Shown one piece after another: positions 10,048 through 19,775 of a DNA stretch of 64,000 nucleotides; within the stretch, counting starts at the first letter, position 1; each line of letters begins with the position of its first letter. Position numbers and translations under genes: made by a program. The notes under the pieces were generated by a model. It saw nothing but the letters and a program-made list of their open reading frames with translations. It had not been told where the DNA came from and did not search any database. Source of the stretch: Rhodomicrobium sp. (GTDB taxonomy: Bacteria; Pseudomonadota; Alphaproteobacteria; Rhizobiales; HXMU1428-3); contig BQJK01000001.1 in assembly GCA_021604665.1 (NCBI GenBank), positions 124,001 through 188,000 on the forward strand. The letters run 5' to 3'.

Positions 10048-10461
10048 CTCATTACTTTCATTTCGTCGGTCATGTTACGCTAACAATAGCCACCCTGAAA
10101 CGGGCCACGCACGTTAACAATTATTAATTCAGACACTAAATCAGTAAACATGAACAAGAGCTGACTTCTAACCTGAAACTAGAGGCAAAAGCTGAAGGGC
10201 TTTCACTGGTAAGCTTTCACCACTGCTAAACAGGCATCAGCCCCTTAGCTATTCAGTTATCTGCTAAGTCTCCAAGGCGGCAAAACTGTGTCACCATCCC
10301 CAGCTTTGAAAGGCCGAATGGTTAGAAAGCACCATTGCTGTTGCATAAAATGCACAGCAGCACCTTGACGGCTGCCAGCTTTTCAAGCAACCAGTGCAGT
10401 GCCGCCAAAAAAAGCCCTTAGCCTCCTAGGAATTATGAGGCGCAAAACAGGACCAATACCC
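10048..10461. other. Divergent intergenic region upstream of purU
   Basis: 414 bp between divergent genes. It must contain both promoters, but I cannot point to one. An open frame enters purU from 10399 but has no ribosome binding site of its own. Confidence 0.4.
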
Positions 10462-11334
10462 ATGGGTAAGAACGAACCAGATCAGCTGAAAGAATATATC
10501 CTGACATTGGCCTGCGCCGATAAGCCGGGCATTGTGGCAAGCGTTGCTGGCACCATTACCGACAATGGCGGCAATATTATAGAGAGCTCGCAATTTGGCG
10601 ACCCTGCAACCGGCCGCTTCTTTATGCGCGTTAAATTCGCAGCCCCGACCAACCATGACAAAAATGACTTGCTCGACGCTTTCTCCAAACCTGGTGATGC
10701 TTATGATATGGCATGGCGGCTGTTTGATGCTGGCAAGCGGGTAAGAACCACTATTCTAGCCAGCAAAACCGACCATTGCCTGAATGATCTTCTCTACCGC
10801 TCTCGCATAGGCACGCTGCCGATAGAGATTGTGCGCATTGTCTCCAACCATAAAACTGTTGAACCAATCGCGCAGCTAAACAACATCCCCTTTAGCCATT
10901 TACCGATCACGCCAGACACCAAAGACAGCCAGGAACAAGCCCTGCGCGCCCTGATACAATCTGATAAGGCAGAACTAATCATCCTTGCCCGCTATATGCA
11001 GATCTTATCAGATAAAATGAGCAAAGATTATTTCGGCTCAATCATCAACATACATCACTCATTTCTACCTGGCTTTAAAGGTGCGCGCCCCTATCACCGC
11101 GCCTATGCCAGAGGTGTAAAGCTCATTGGGGCCACCGCCCATTACGTAACGCCGGATCTGGATGAAGGCCCGATTATCGAGCAGGAAACAGAGCGGGTAG
11201 ACCACGCTATGAGTGTAGAAGATCTCATCGCCGCCGGACGTGACATCGAGCGACGGGTGTTGGCACGAGCTGTTAAATACCATGCCGAACAAAGAGTGCT
11301 GGTCAATGATGGCAAAACGGTCATTTTCACCTAG
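10462..11334 (+). CDS. purU: Formyltetrahydrofolate deformylase
   Basis: 290 residues from the ATG at 10462, preceded by CAGGA. An ACT domain fills about residues 10-85 (LTLACADKPGIVASVAGTI). The formyltransferase fold follows, with the catalytic HHSFLPGF and the AHYVTPDLDEGPII stretch. It hydrolyses 10-formyl-THF to formate and THF, so it balances one-carbon pools and supplies formate to PurT-type steps. The ACT domain suggests control by glycine or methionine, as in E. coli. Confidence 0.95.
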   Translation: MGKNEPDQLKEYILTLACADKPGIVASVAGTITDNGGNIIESSQFGDPATGRFFMRVKFAAPTNHDKNDLLDAFSKPGDAYDMAWRLFDAGKRVRTTILASKTDHCLNDLLYRSRIGTLPIEIVRIVSNHKTVEPIAQLNNIPFSHLPITPDTKDSQEQALRALIQSDKAELIILARYMQILSDKMSKDYFGSIINIHHSFLPGFKGARPYHRAYARGVKLIGATAHYVTPDLDEGPIIEQETERVDHAMSVEDLIAAGRDIERRVLARAVKYHAEQRVLVNDGKTVIFT

Positions 11335-11591
11335 AGAATATCAGCACTAAACCCCTGAATGCCTTACAGCCAGCCCCAAACAAAACACAAGGGATAAGCC
11401 ACCACACCTGGCCCCCAGAGTGATAAATATCACATCATCCGTTGCTGAAACACTTTACTCCTCCCCCCAATATCCCCAGCTAGAAGGCTAAATCCGGTCT
11501 GAAACATGGAATTACGGCACATTCTATGTAAGTCTCAGCTGCGGAAACCAAATAATCATCAATCAGTGCAACAAAATCTGGAGAGAGAATA

Positions 11592-13148
11592 ATGAAACGA
11601 ACGCAGTTTATGCGCTCCCTAACTGCCCCGCTATCAGCTTTGATAATGGCGCTATTTACGTTGATGCCAACCATTGCCTCAGCCCAGGAAGTCGCCGATA
11701 CATCAATAGATGAACAAATCAACCAGATATTTGCCCCTCTCTCTAGTGCCTTCGCCAACATTATTTTCTATTCTGTCGAAGTGAATGGCACCAGCTTCCC
11801 CCTCATCGTTGGCTGGCTATTCCTGGCAGCAATCGTCTTCACACTCTATTTTGGTTTCCTCCAGGTGCGGGCCTTTGGTCACGCTGTCGACCTGGTGCGC
11901 GGCAAATATGATGTCAACCCGAACGATCCAGGCCAGATCAGCCACTTCCAGGCGCTTGCTACCGCCCTTTCAGGCACTGTCGGCCTTGGTAATATCGCCG
12001 GTGTTGCTGTTGCTGTCTCTATCGGCGGGGCTGGGGCCACCTTCTGGATGGTGCTTGCCGGATTTTTCGGCATGGCAACCAAATTCACTGAATGTACCCT
12101 CGGCGTAAAATATCGCCGCGAATTTGAAGATGGCCACGTCTCTGGCGGGCCGATGTATTATCTCTCCAAAGGTTTAGCAGAGCGCGGTCTCGGTGGTTTA
12201 GGACGTGTGCTAGCTGTTGCATTCGCTTTCTGTTGTATTCTTGGCTCCCTTGGCGGCGGCAATATGTTCCAGGCCAACCAATCCTTCACTCAGGTTTACA
12301 ACATCACAGGCGGCGCATCAGGCCCGCTAGCTGATGGCGGCTGGATATTTGGTGTGGTTTTGGCCCTGATTGTTGCAGCCGTTATCATTGGCGGTATCCG
12401 CTCCATCGCCAGCGTGACATCAAAGATCGTGCCTTTCATGTTGCTGATATATGTGATCACTGCGCTGGTCATAGTCATGATGAATTATGATAAAATCGGT
12501 TGGGCTTTTGGCCAGATCATTGATGGGGCCTTCACAGCAGAAGGTGTCACTGGCGGCGCTATTGGTGCCATTATCCAGGGCTTGAAACGGGCGACCTTCT
12601 CCAATGAAGCTGGCATTGGCTCTGCAGCCATTGCTCACTCAGCGGTGCGCACAAAAGAGCCAATCACCGAAGGGCTCGTCTCGCTCCTTGAGCCGTTCAT
12701 TGATACGGTTGTTGTCTGTACGCTAACAGCGCTGGTTATTGTTCTCTCCGGCCAGCTTGTTGTCGGCCAGGCCATCGAGGGGGTCACGCTCACCTCAAAC
12801 GCTTTTGCGGCTAATGTCAGCTGGTTCCCTTATGTGCTTTCAGTGGCTGTGGTGCTTTTCGCCTTCTCGACCATGATCTCTTGGTCCTATTACGGGCTAA
12901 AAGCCTGGACCTATCTTTTCGGTGAATCCACTATTTCAGAGCTAACCTTCAAATTGATATTCTGTATCGCTGTGGTTGTCGGCGCTGCGATGAATCTGAA
13001 ATCAGTGATTGATTTTACAGATGCCACTCTGTTTGCCATGGGTATCTTTAATATCATTGGCCTATATCTGCTGGCGCCCGTCGTCAAACGCGAGCTGCAC
13101 AGCTACATGGCGCGTCTCAAATCAGGTGAAATTCGCCCCATCAAATAA
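11592..13148 (+). CDS. Sodium:alanine/glycine symporter, AGCS family
   Basis: 518 residues with about eleven hydrophobic segments. The N-terminal 32 residues look like a signal peptide or extra helix (ends ASAQE). The family signature is present as SGGPMYYLSKGL, and GTVGLGNIAGVAVAVSIGGAG lies in the substrate and sodium path. FSNEAGIGSAAIAHSA is a second conserved stretch. AGCS carriers take up alanine or glycine with sodium in the inner membrane. GGAGAGAG lies before the ATG. It ends in a strong terminator. Confidence 0.93.
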   Translation: MKRTQFMRSLTAPLSALIMALFTLMPTIASAQEVADTSIDEQINQIFAPLSSAFANIIFYSVEVNGTSFPLIVGWLFLAAIVFTLYFGFLQVRAFGHAVDLVRGKYDVNPNDPGQISHFQALATALSGTVGLGNIAGVAVAVSIGGAGATFWMVLAGFFGMATKFTECTLGVKYRREFEDGHVSGGPMYYLSKGLAERGLGGLGRVLAVAFAFCCILGSLGGGNMFQANQSFTQVYNITGGASGPLADGGWIFGVVLALIVAAVIIGGIRSIASVTSKIVPFMLLIYVITALVIVMMNYDKIGWAFGQIIDGAFTAEGVTGGAIGAIIQGLKRATFSNEAGIGSAAIAHSAVRTKEPITEGLVSLLEPFIDTVVVCTLTALVIVLSGQLVVGQAIEGVTLTSNAFAANVSWFPYVLSVAVVLFAFSTMISWSYYGLKAWTYLFGESTISELTFKLIFCIAVVVGAAMNLKSVIDFTDATLFAMGIFNIIGLYLLAPVVKRELHSYMARLKSGEIRPIK

Positions 13149-13176
13149 GAAGGCATAAACACCAGACATAACAAAC

Positions 13177-13208
13177 AAAAAGAGCGGCTCAATAGAGCCG
13201 CTCTTTTA
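13177..13208 (+). terminator. Intrinsic terminator after the AGCS symporter
   Basis: AAAGAGCGGCTC pairs perfectly with GAGCCGCTCTTT (13179-13190 with 13195-13206) around an AATA loop, followed by T residues. Confidence 0.9.
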
Positions 13209-13249
13209 TTGTGGCTGCCTGCTAGCGGCGGCCAATAATCTCTAATCGG

Positions 13250-13495
13250 TTAGTAAAGCAGATGCGAGCCATCACAAATTGGGGAATCATCCGTCATCTT
13301 GCATCCGCAAAATGAAACAGTCCCAGACCGCTCCGCCACATAGGCAACAGGGGTAAAGCTCGTCCCAGCATGAGAGCCATCGCAAAAAGGTTGCGACTTC
13401 GATTTGCCGCAAGAGCACCAGAAGTAACGCTTACCTTCTTCAACTTCTACCATGTAGGGCGACATTTGCGGGCTTTCCGGCTCTTCATCACTCAT
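13250..13495 (-). CDS. CDGSH iron-sulfur domain protein, tandem motif
   Basis: 81 residues with two zinc-finger-like CDGSH motifs. The first is CSCGKSKSQPFCDGSH (about 27-42), the second CGCKMTDDSPICDGSH (63-78). Each binds a [2Fe-2S] cluster with three cysteines and one histidine. Tandem CDGSH proteins occur in bacteria, likely as electron-transfer or cluster-transfer factors. Cytosolic; no signal peptide. Confidence 0.93.
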   Translation of the reverse strand: MSDEEPESPQMSPYMVEVEEGKRYFWCSCGKSKSQPFCDGSHAGTSFTPVAYVAERSGTVSFCGCKMTDDSPICDGSHLLY

Positions 13496-13723
13496 AAATT
13501 AATCCTCATTTTTTCCGTTTCGGCAAAGGCATGATACGCAAAGACGGCAGCATGCATCAAAGGGCGGTATCAGCCATAATCCGGCGCATCATAAAATTCG
13601 CTCACCAGTCACTGCAAGCAAAATCATCATATTGTTAGCTCGAGAATGAATTTACCATGAGGAAACCGGCCCAAAAGGCCAGTTAAAGAACCAAAAACAC
13701 AATTTCTGCTCTGGTTAAACCGA

Positions 13724-14053
13724 TCAGCTGACAGCAATGCTCTTATTAACCGTCCAGCTTTCGCCAGCGTCATCGGTCCATTTAAAGGTGAAGCTACCAG
13801 CCCCCGGCACTTTAAAGTAAAAGGCAAAATAAGGGTCAGCTGAAATTGCCGGATGCATATCCGCAACAAAAAAGGCGTCACCCTCAAAACTTGCCTCAAA
13901 CCGTTTGATAATGTCGCGCGGAATAAGCTCACCAGTTTTTTTGTTTTTTCTAATGCCAGATTCCATCGGGTGAGAAATCAGTGTTTTTATCTGAATTACA
14001 TCGCCTTTCGCAGCCGTTTTCGGCACGCGAACTTTAGGTCGTATTGTCGCCAT
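13724..14053 (-). CDS. soxZ: Thiosulfate oxidation carrier protein SoxZ
   Basis: 109 residues with the SoxZ opening PKVRVPKTAAKGDVIQIKTLISHPMESG and the C-terminal GAGSFTFKWTDDAGES. SoxZ pairs with SoxY to form the carrier that holds sulfur intermediates in the periplasm. SoxZ lacks its own signal and is exported with SoxY. It lies 15 bp after soxY. No soxA, X, B, C or D is in the window. Confidence 0.93.
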   Translation of the reverse strand: MATIRPKVRVPKTAAKGDVIQIKTLISHPMESGIRKNKKTGELIPRDIIKRFEASFEGDAFFVADMHPAISADPYFAFYFKVPGAGSFTFKWTDDAGESWTVNKSIAVS

Positions 14054-14068
14054 CTATCTTTAGTCTCC

Positions 14069-14614
14069 CTAACCGCCACAGCCACCTATCGTCACTTTGA
14101 CAAACGTCTCAGTGATTAAAAACTCCTCGCCCTCAAGCGCCGCCACCGCAACAACCTTTTGCGACCGGGCAAGCCGCATGCGGCTGGTAACCAAAGCTTT
14201 GCCGCTTAAGGGTGAAAGGTGGAAGGTCGCCACATAAGGCCAGGGATTATCGGTGGCATAGACATGCAGCGCTTTTACAGTTTTTCCAGCTGCTTCGGCT
14301 GCGGTCGCATCAATTGAAACTGAAACAACATTTCCGTTTTCTGCAATTTCCGGCATTTTAAGCGTGATCATGTCAGCAGTTGGTTTCGCGCCCTTAAGCA
14401 CTTCCTCAACCGCCTCTTCATATTTTGGTGGCTTAGCTGCCAGGGCGTCTTTATCGCCCAGAAGCAAGAGCGCAAGCGAGCTTGCAACAGCGGCCCCAGA
14501 GACTAAAAAGCTCCGCCGATCAAGGGTTTGATACTGCAAAGGGCTATCAGGGCTTGCCGCCAACTCAGAGACTTCATCAAGTGAAACTTTGGACATGTTC
14601 ACACCGTTTGTCAT
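14069..14614 (-). CDS. soxY: Thiosulfate oxidation carrier protein SoxY
   Basis: About 181 residues. A Tat-type signal (DRRSFLVSGAAVASSLALLL) precedes the mature domain. The protein ends in GGCGG, the swinging arm whose cysteine binds sulfur intermediates. ATG codons at 14614 and 14596 are both possible starts and neither has a strong ribosome binding site; the frame also opens at a TTG further up. Together with soxZ it makes an isolated soxYZ pair. Confidence 0.93.
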   Translation of the reverse strand: MTNGVNMSKVSLDEVSELAASPDSPLQYQTLDRRSFLVSGAAVASSLALLLLGDKDALAAKPPKYEEAVEEVLKGAKPTADMITLKMPEIAENGNVVSVSIDATAAEAAGKTVKALHVYATDNPWPYVATFHLSPLSGKALVTSRMRLARSQKVVAVAALEGEEFLITETFVKVTIGGCGG

Positions 14615-15279
14615 AACAATAACAACTTTCAATTCTTGATAATGTCAGGAAAATACCGCGAAATTTGGGTTTTGGCCAATCAAATTCATAAATGCCTCCA
14701 CAACAGCATTAGATGAAAGACCTCTCTAAAAACTTGAGCAATAAAGCCTATGTATATAAGCCCCGCTCCTCAGTCTCTACCAATCAGCCATAATTTACGG
14801 GCGCCAGACAGAATTAAGTACGGCAAATTGATATCTGAAATTTTATATTAACCCTCATGATGGTGAGAGCAGATAAAGCCGCCCCAGATATCGAAACTGA
14901 ACAACAGGCAAAATGGACAACACAGCCAAAATTGTAAAAAGCATCATGTAATTAAGGGCTTGAGATGTTAAAACAATTCAGACATCAGCTTAAAAGGCGG
15001 GTAAACTACCTAACAGTAAGGTTATTAACCCGATGAGAAGCGGCCTGAAACTTGATAGAAACGGAAAAATAATATATCAATCCGATATATAAAAAGAGCT
15101 TATAAGGCCACATATCAGCCAGGCGATCAGAAACAAGGTCCAGTACCTAATAAAATTGAGATAAAATCAAGTATTATCATCATAATTTAATGCAAGAGCT
15201 AAATATAATACGGATTGAATATAAGCATAGCTACAAACCACAGAGCAGCCCTTTTACTTATCAGGCGGGTCCATAGTAT
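14615..15279. other. AT-rich intergenic region upstream of fadE
   Basis: 665 bp between divergent soxY and fadE. It is AT-rich and holds no convincing ORF. ATATATC-AATCC-GATATAT (15072-15090) is a short inverted repeat about 190 bp before fadE and could be an operator. I see no RNA gene. Confidence 0.45.
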
Positions 15280-17745
15280 ATGACAACGATTTTCACTCTT
15301 CTATTCACATTTGTTGGTGCAACTATTTTAGCAATGCGTCATGCCCCGATCATGGCATGGGCAGGCTTGTTTCTCACGGCGATGCTTATCGCATTTTTCT
15401 CTGGCGCGTTTGGCGGGCTCACCCTTATCTTGCTTATTGCCGCCATAGCGCTTGCTCTCGCCTCTGTAGAAGACCTTCGCAGCAAATATTTTGCCCGCCC
15501 CGCCTTTAAGGCTGTCTCCGCCATTGTCCCCCCGGTTTCTGATACTGAGCGCGAGGCGCTGGAAGGCGGCACAGTTGGTTGGGATGCTGAGTTATTTTCT
15601 GGCGCCCCGGATTATGAAAAACTCCGCGCCATTTCCCCCATTCGCCTCTCAGATGATGAACAAGCCTTTATAGATGGGCCAACAGAAACCCTCTGTAAAA
15701 TGGTCGACGATTGGCAGGTACGTGCCAGCGATCGCGAAATTCCGGATGAAATTTGGGATTATGTCCGCGAAAATGGCTTCCTCGGTATGCTCATCTCCAA
15801 ACAACATGGCGGCTTAGGCTTCTCAGCACAGGCCCAGTCGCTTATTCTCGGCAAAATCGCATCAAGATCACCAGATGTGTCCGTTATCGTCATGGTGCCA
15901 AATTCACTTGGCCCTGGTGAATTGATCGAAAAATATGGCACAGAACAACAGGTAGAGCATTATCTGCCCCGTCTCGCCGCTGGTAAAGAAATCCCCTGTT
16001 TTGCCCTCACTGGCCCAACATCTGGATCAGACGCCGCCACCATGCGCGATATTGGCATTGTTAAAATGGGCATGCATGAGGGCAAAGAGACCCTCGGCAT
16101 CTCACTCAGTTGGGAAAAGAGATATATAACCCTCGGCCCAAAAGCCACTTTGCTCGGCCTGGCCTTCCGCCTGTTTGACCCTGAGAATCTTATGGGCGAC
16201 GAGGAAGATCTCGGCATTACCCTGGCCCTTATCCCAACAGACCATAAAGGCGTCACCATCGGTAACCGCCACATCCCCTCTGGCTGCGCCTTCCCCAACG
16301 GCCCCAATAGCGGTGAGGATGTTTTCATTCCGCTAGAATGGATCATCGGCGGTAAAGAGCGGGTCGGGCAGGGCTGGAAAATGCTAATGAGTTGCCTCGC
16401 CGCAGGCCGCGCCATCTCCTTGCCTTCCAGCTCAACCGCAGCCGCAAAAGCCATGCTGCGCTTCACCACAGCTTATGGCACCATCCGCAATCAGTTCGGC
16501 ATCCCCATCAACAATATGGAAGGCATTGAAGAGCGCCTCTCTCGCATGGTGGAAACCGCCTATGTGCTGGAAGCCGCCCGCGCCATGACAGCCTCTATTG
16601 TCCAGGGCGGTGAAAAGCCGGCGGTTATATCAGCTCTGTTAAAATATCAATCAACTGAATGGGCCCGTGTTGCTGTTAATGATGCCATGGACATCCACGC
16701 TGGCCGCGCCGTTTGTGATGGCCCCTCGAATTATCTCCAGTCCGCCTATCAATCCATGCCTGTTGGCATCACAGTTGAAGGCGCCAACATCCTCACCCGC
16801 ACCCTTATCACATTTGCTCAAGGCGCCCTGCGCAGCCACCCTTATCTTTATAAAGAGGTGGAGGCCATCAACATGGCAGATGAGCAAGACGGCTTTGAAG
16901 CCTTCGAGCCAGTGCTCTATGGCCATATCAAATATTCACTCGCCAATATCTTTGGGGCGTTTTTCCATAATATCACAATGGGGGCCTTTGCCCATGCGCC
17001 GCATCGCTCCGGCAACAGCACCAAATGGTATCGCAGCCTCTCTAGAGCCTCACGTAACTTCGCGCTTTTGTCAGATGTAACTGTCGCCCTGCTGGGTGGC
17101 AGTTTAAAAATGAAACAGAAGATCTCCGGCCGCATGGCAGATGCGCTCTCAGAGCTCTATTTCATATCAGCCATCTTGAAACGCTATGAGGATGATGGCC
17201 AGATCACAGGCGATCTTGTCTTTGTGGATTATAGCGTCCAAAACGCTTTGCACCGCTTCTACGAAAAAGTTGAGGCAGTCTTACAGAACTACCCAACAGC
17301 CGTTGCCGGTGTCCTTCTTCGCGTTTTAATCTTCCCGCTTGGTAACCACCATAGCGCCGCCAAAGACCGGCTCGGCAAAGCCATTGTTAAAAAAGTACTG
17401 GCTGAACCCGATGTCAGAGAGCGGCTTACGCACGGCGTTTACATTAGCCAGGATGAAACAGACCCCACCGGCATACTTGAAGTCACGATGAAAGAGGTGG
17501 TCGAGCTGGCCCCCGTCACCAAAAAGCTGGAAAAGGCAATCCGTGAAGGCAAGATTCAGCGCTATCACGGCAATGACTGGATCGGTGAAGCCACAAATGA
17601 AGGCATCTTGAATAATAACGAGGCTGAGCGCTTAAGGCGGCTAGAAAAATTGACAGCTAAGGTCATCGCCGTCGACCAGTTCGAGCCAGCACAAATTAAA
17701 GGCGTTGCTATGCGCAATGAGCCAGAAAATATCCCAGCGGAGTAA
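15280..17745 (+). CDS. fadE: Acyl-CoA dehydrogenase, FadE type
   Basis: 821 residues, matching the long FadE class (E. coli FadE is 814). Two N-terminal hydrophobic segments lie at about 1-65, probably membrane anchors. The acyl-CoA dehydrogenase core follows from about residue 130 to 500, with CFALTGPTSGSDAATM in the FAD-binding middle domain. The C-terminal third is the DUF1974-type extension of FadE. It catalyses the first oxidation step of fatty acid beta-oxidation. It is followed after 6 bp by fadB. Confidence 0.95.
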   Translation: MTTIFTLLFTFVGATILAMRHAPIMAWAGLFLTAMLIAFFSGAFGGLTLILLIAAIALALASVEDLRSKYFARPAFKAVSAIVPPVSDTEREALEGGTVGWDAELFSGAPDYEKLRAISPIRLSDDEQAFIDGPTETLCKMVDDWQVRASDREIPDEIWDYVRENGFLGMLISKQHGGLGFSAQAQSLILGKIASRSPDVSVIVMVPNSLGPGELIEKYGTEQQVEHYLPRLAAGKEIPCFALTGPTSGSDAATMRDIGIVKMGMHEGKETLGISLSWEKRYITLGPKATLLGLAFRLFDPENLMGDEEDLGITLALIPTDHKGVTIGNRHIPSGCAFPNGPNSGEDVFIPLEWIIGGKERVGQGWKMLMSCLAAGRAISLPSSSTAAAKAMLRFTTAYGTIRNQFGIPINNMEGIEERLSRMVETAYVLEAARAMTASIVQGGEKPAVISALLKYQSTEWARVAVNDAMDIHAGRAVCDGPSNYLQSAYQSMPVGITVEGANILTRTLITFAQGALRSHPYLYKEVEAINMADEQDGFEAFEPVLYGHIKYSLANIFGAFFHNITMGAFAHAPHRSGNSTKWYRSLSRASRNFALLSDVTVALLGGSLKMKQKISGRMADALSELYFISAILKRYEDDGQITGDLVFVDYSVQNALHRFYEKVEAVLQNYPTAVAGVLLRVLIFPLGNHHSAAKDRLGKAIVKKVLAEPDVRERLTHGVYISQDETDPTGILEVTMKEVVELAPVTKKLEKAIREGKIQRYHGNDWIGEATNEGILNNNEAERLRRLEKLTAKVIAVDQFEPAQIKGVAMRNEPENIPAE

Positions 17746-17751
17746 CAGGCA

Positions 17752-19749
17752 ATGAAAATTGAAATGAATGAACTGGAAAACTGGTCTTTCACTGTCGATT
17801 TTGAAAATATCGGCTGGGCGGTGTTTGATTGCAAGGGCCAGGCCGTTAACACCATGGGTGAGCGTGCCATCAGGGAGCTTGAGGCCATCATCGCTGAGGT
17901 TGAGCATCAAAGCCTGAAAAACACCATAAATGGTCTCGTTATCATCTCTGGCAAGCCGACCAATTTCATCGCAGGCGCTGACATTAAAGAGTTTGAAGGC
18001 ATCAACTCAGAAGAAATGACCCTGGCCGCAACTGGCAGCGTCATCAAACTTCTCAACCGTATAGAGCGTATGAACATCCCCGTTGTCGCCGCCATCAACG
18101 GCTATTGCCTTGGCGGCGGGCTGGAGCTTGCGATGGCCTGCCATTACCGCATCGCAACCAGAGCAGACAACACCCAGCTTGGCCTGCCTGAAGTTAAGCT
18201 CGGCATTATCCCCGGCTTTAATGGCACAATGCGCATGACCAGGCTGGCAGGCCCCATGAACGGCATGACAGCCATGCTCACCGGCCGCATGCTCAAAGCA
18301 AATGTCGCTAAATCCTTTGGCCTTGTCGATCAGCTGGTGCCAAGCCAATTAGAATTGCGCTGGGCCGCCCGCAAGGCTGTGCTGCAAAAACGCCGCTCAA
18401 AATCCGGCAATAGCTGGCTCCATAAAATTATGTGCATGTCGCCCATTCGCGGCTTTCTCGCCAAGCAGATGCGCAAACAAACCAAAGCAAAAGTCAGCCC
18501 AGAGCATTACCCAGCCCCCTTCAAACTGATTGACCTGTTTGAAAAATTCGGCGGCAATGAGAAAGATATGGCGGCGGCAGAACAACGCTATTTCGCACCC
18601 TTGCTCATTTCTGAAACTTCAAAAAATCTGCGCCGTGTGTTTTATCTCTCTGAAAAAATGAAAGCCCTCGCCCCCAAAGGCAAAGGCTATAAACCGCTGC
18701 GCGCTCATGTTATCGGTGCCGGCACTATGGGCGGCGACATCGCAGCATGGTGTGTTGTTTGCGGTATGGATGTAACCTTGCAGGATATGTCCACAGAGCA
18801 GATCGAACGGGCGCAAAAATCAGCTAAAAAACTATTCAGAAAACGGCTGAAAAAACCGGTCGCTGTTGAGGCCGCTATGGCCCGCATGAAAGCAGACCCC
18901 GAAGGCAAAGGCGTCGCCAGAGCAGATATTGTCATTGAAGCGATTGTTGAGAATTTAGAAATCAAGCAAAAGGTCTTCGCGGAAGTTGAAAAAACGTTGA
19001 AGCCCGGTGCCGTTCTTGCAACCAACACCTCATCGCTACCAATTGAAGAAATTGCCAAAGGTTTGAATGACCCTGGCCGCCTCATCGGCATCCACTTCTT
19101 CAACCCGGTTGCCCAAATGCCATTGGTTGAGGTCATTCGCTCAGAGCTATCCCACGAGGATGAGGTGGAGAAGGGCTGCATTTTCGTCACCGCCATCAAG
19201 AAATACCCGCTTATCGTTAAGAGCTGCAAAGGCTTCCTCGTTAACCGCACCCTCGCGCCATATCTGACTGAAGCTGTGCGCCAATTTGAAAATGGCGTCC
19301 CGCCAGAGAAAATTGACCAGGCCGCTGTTGATTTTGGCATGCCTATGGGGCCGATTGAACTATCAGATGTGGTTGGCCTTGATATCTGCAAGCATGTCTC
19401 GGAAATCCTGGAGCTGGGCGACCCTGAAAAGACTGAGCTGGGCCGTCTGGTGAATGCTGGTAAAACCGGCAAAAAATCCGGAGAGGGTTTTTATGTCTGG
19501 AAGGACGGCAAACCAGAGAAGAAGGAAATGGAGTTCAGCAAGGACGAGCTGGAGCGCCTTGCAGATGAGCTACTCGCCCCCATGTTGGCCGAATGCGTAA
19601 AATGCGAAGAAGAAGAAATAGCCCCCTCAAGAGACCTGATCGACGGCGGCGTTATTTTTGGCACCGGGTTCGCCCCCTTCAGAGGTGGCCCATTGCATTA
19701 TCTAGAGTCTAAGGACAAAGCCAACGGCGCAGATAAGGCCTCACATTAA
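17752..19749 (+). CDS. fadB: Bifunctional enoyl-CoA hydratase / 3-hydroxyacyl-CoA dehydrogenase
   Basis: 665 residues. The N-terminal hydratase domain shows IAGADIKEF (oxyanion hole), NGYCLGGGLELAMACHYRIA and LGLPEVKLGIIPG with its catalytic glutamates. The NAD domain begins near residue 320 with HVIGAGTMGGDIAAW, followed by NTSSLPIEE and GIHFFNPVAQMPLVEVI with the catalytic histidine. The start has GGAG within the fadE stop region. It is the alpha subunit of the beta-oxidation complex with the thiolase downstream. Confidence 0.95.
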   Translation: MKIEMNELENWSFTVDFENIGWAVFDCKGQAVNTMGERAIRELEAIIAEVEHQSLKNTINGLVIISGKPTNFIAGADIKEFEGINSEEMTLAATGSVIKLLNRIERMNIPVVAAINGYCLGGGLELAMACHYRIATRADNTQLGLPEVKLGIIPGFNGTMRMTRLAGPMNGMTAMLTGRMLKANVAKSFGLVDQLVPSQLELRWAARKAVLQKRRSKSGNSWLHKIMCMSPIRGFLAKQMRKQTKAKVSPEHYPAPFKLIDLFEKFGGNEKDMAAAEQRYFAPLLISETSKNLRRVFYLSEKMKALAPKGKGYKPLRAHVIGAGTMGGDIAAWCVVCGMDVTLQDMSTEQIERAQKSAKKLFRKRLKKPVAVEAAMARMKADPEGKGVARADIVIEAIVENLEIKQKVFAEVEKTLKPGAVLATNTSSLPIEEIAKGLNDPGRLIGIHFFNPVAQMPLVEVIRSELSHEDEVEKGCIFVTAIKKYPLIVKSCKGFLVNRTLAPYLTEAVRQFENGVPPEKIDQAAVDFGMPMGPIELSDVVGLDICKHVSEILELGDPEKTELGRLVNAGKTGKKSGEGFYVWKDGKPEKKEMEFSKDELERLADELLAPMLAECVKCEEEEIAPSRDLIDGGVIFGTGFAPFRGGPLHYLESKDKANGADKASH

Positions 19750-19775
19750 AAGGGCTATGAAGGAGTTAACTGAAC

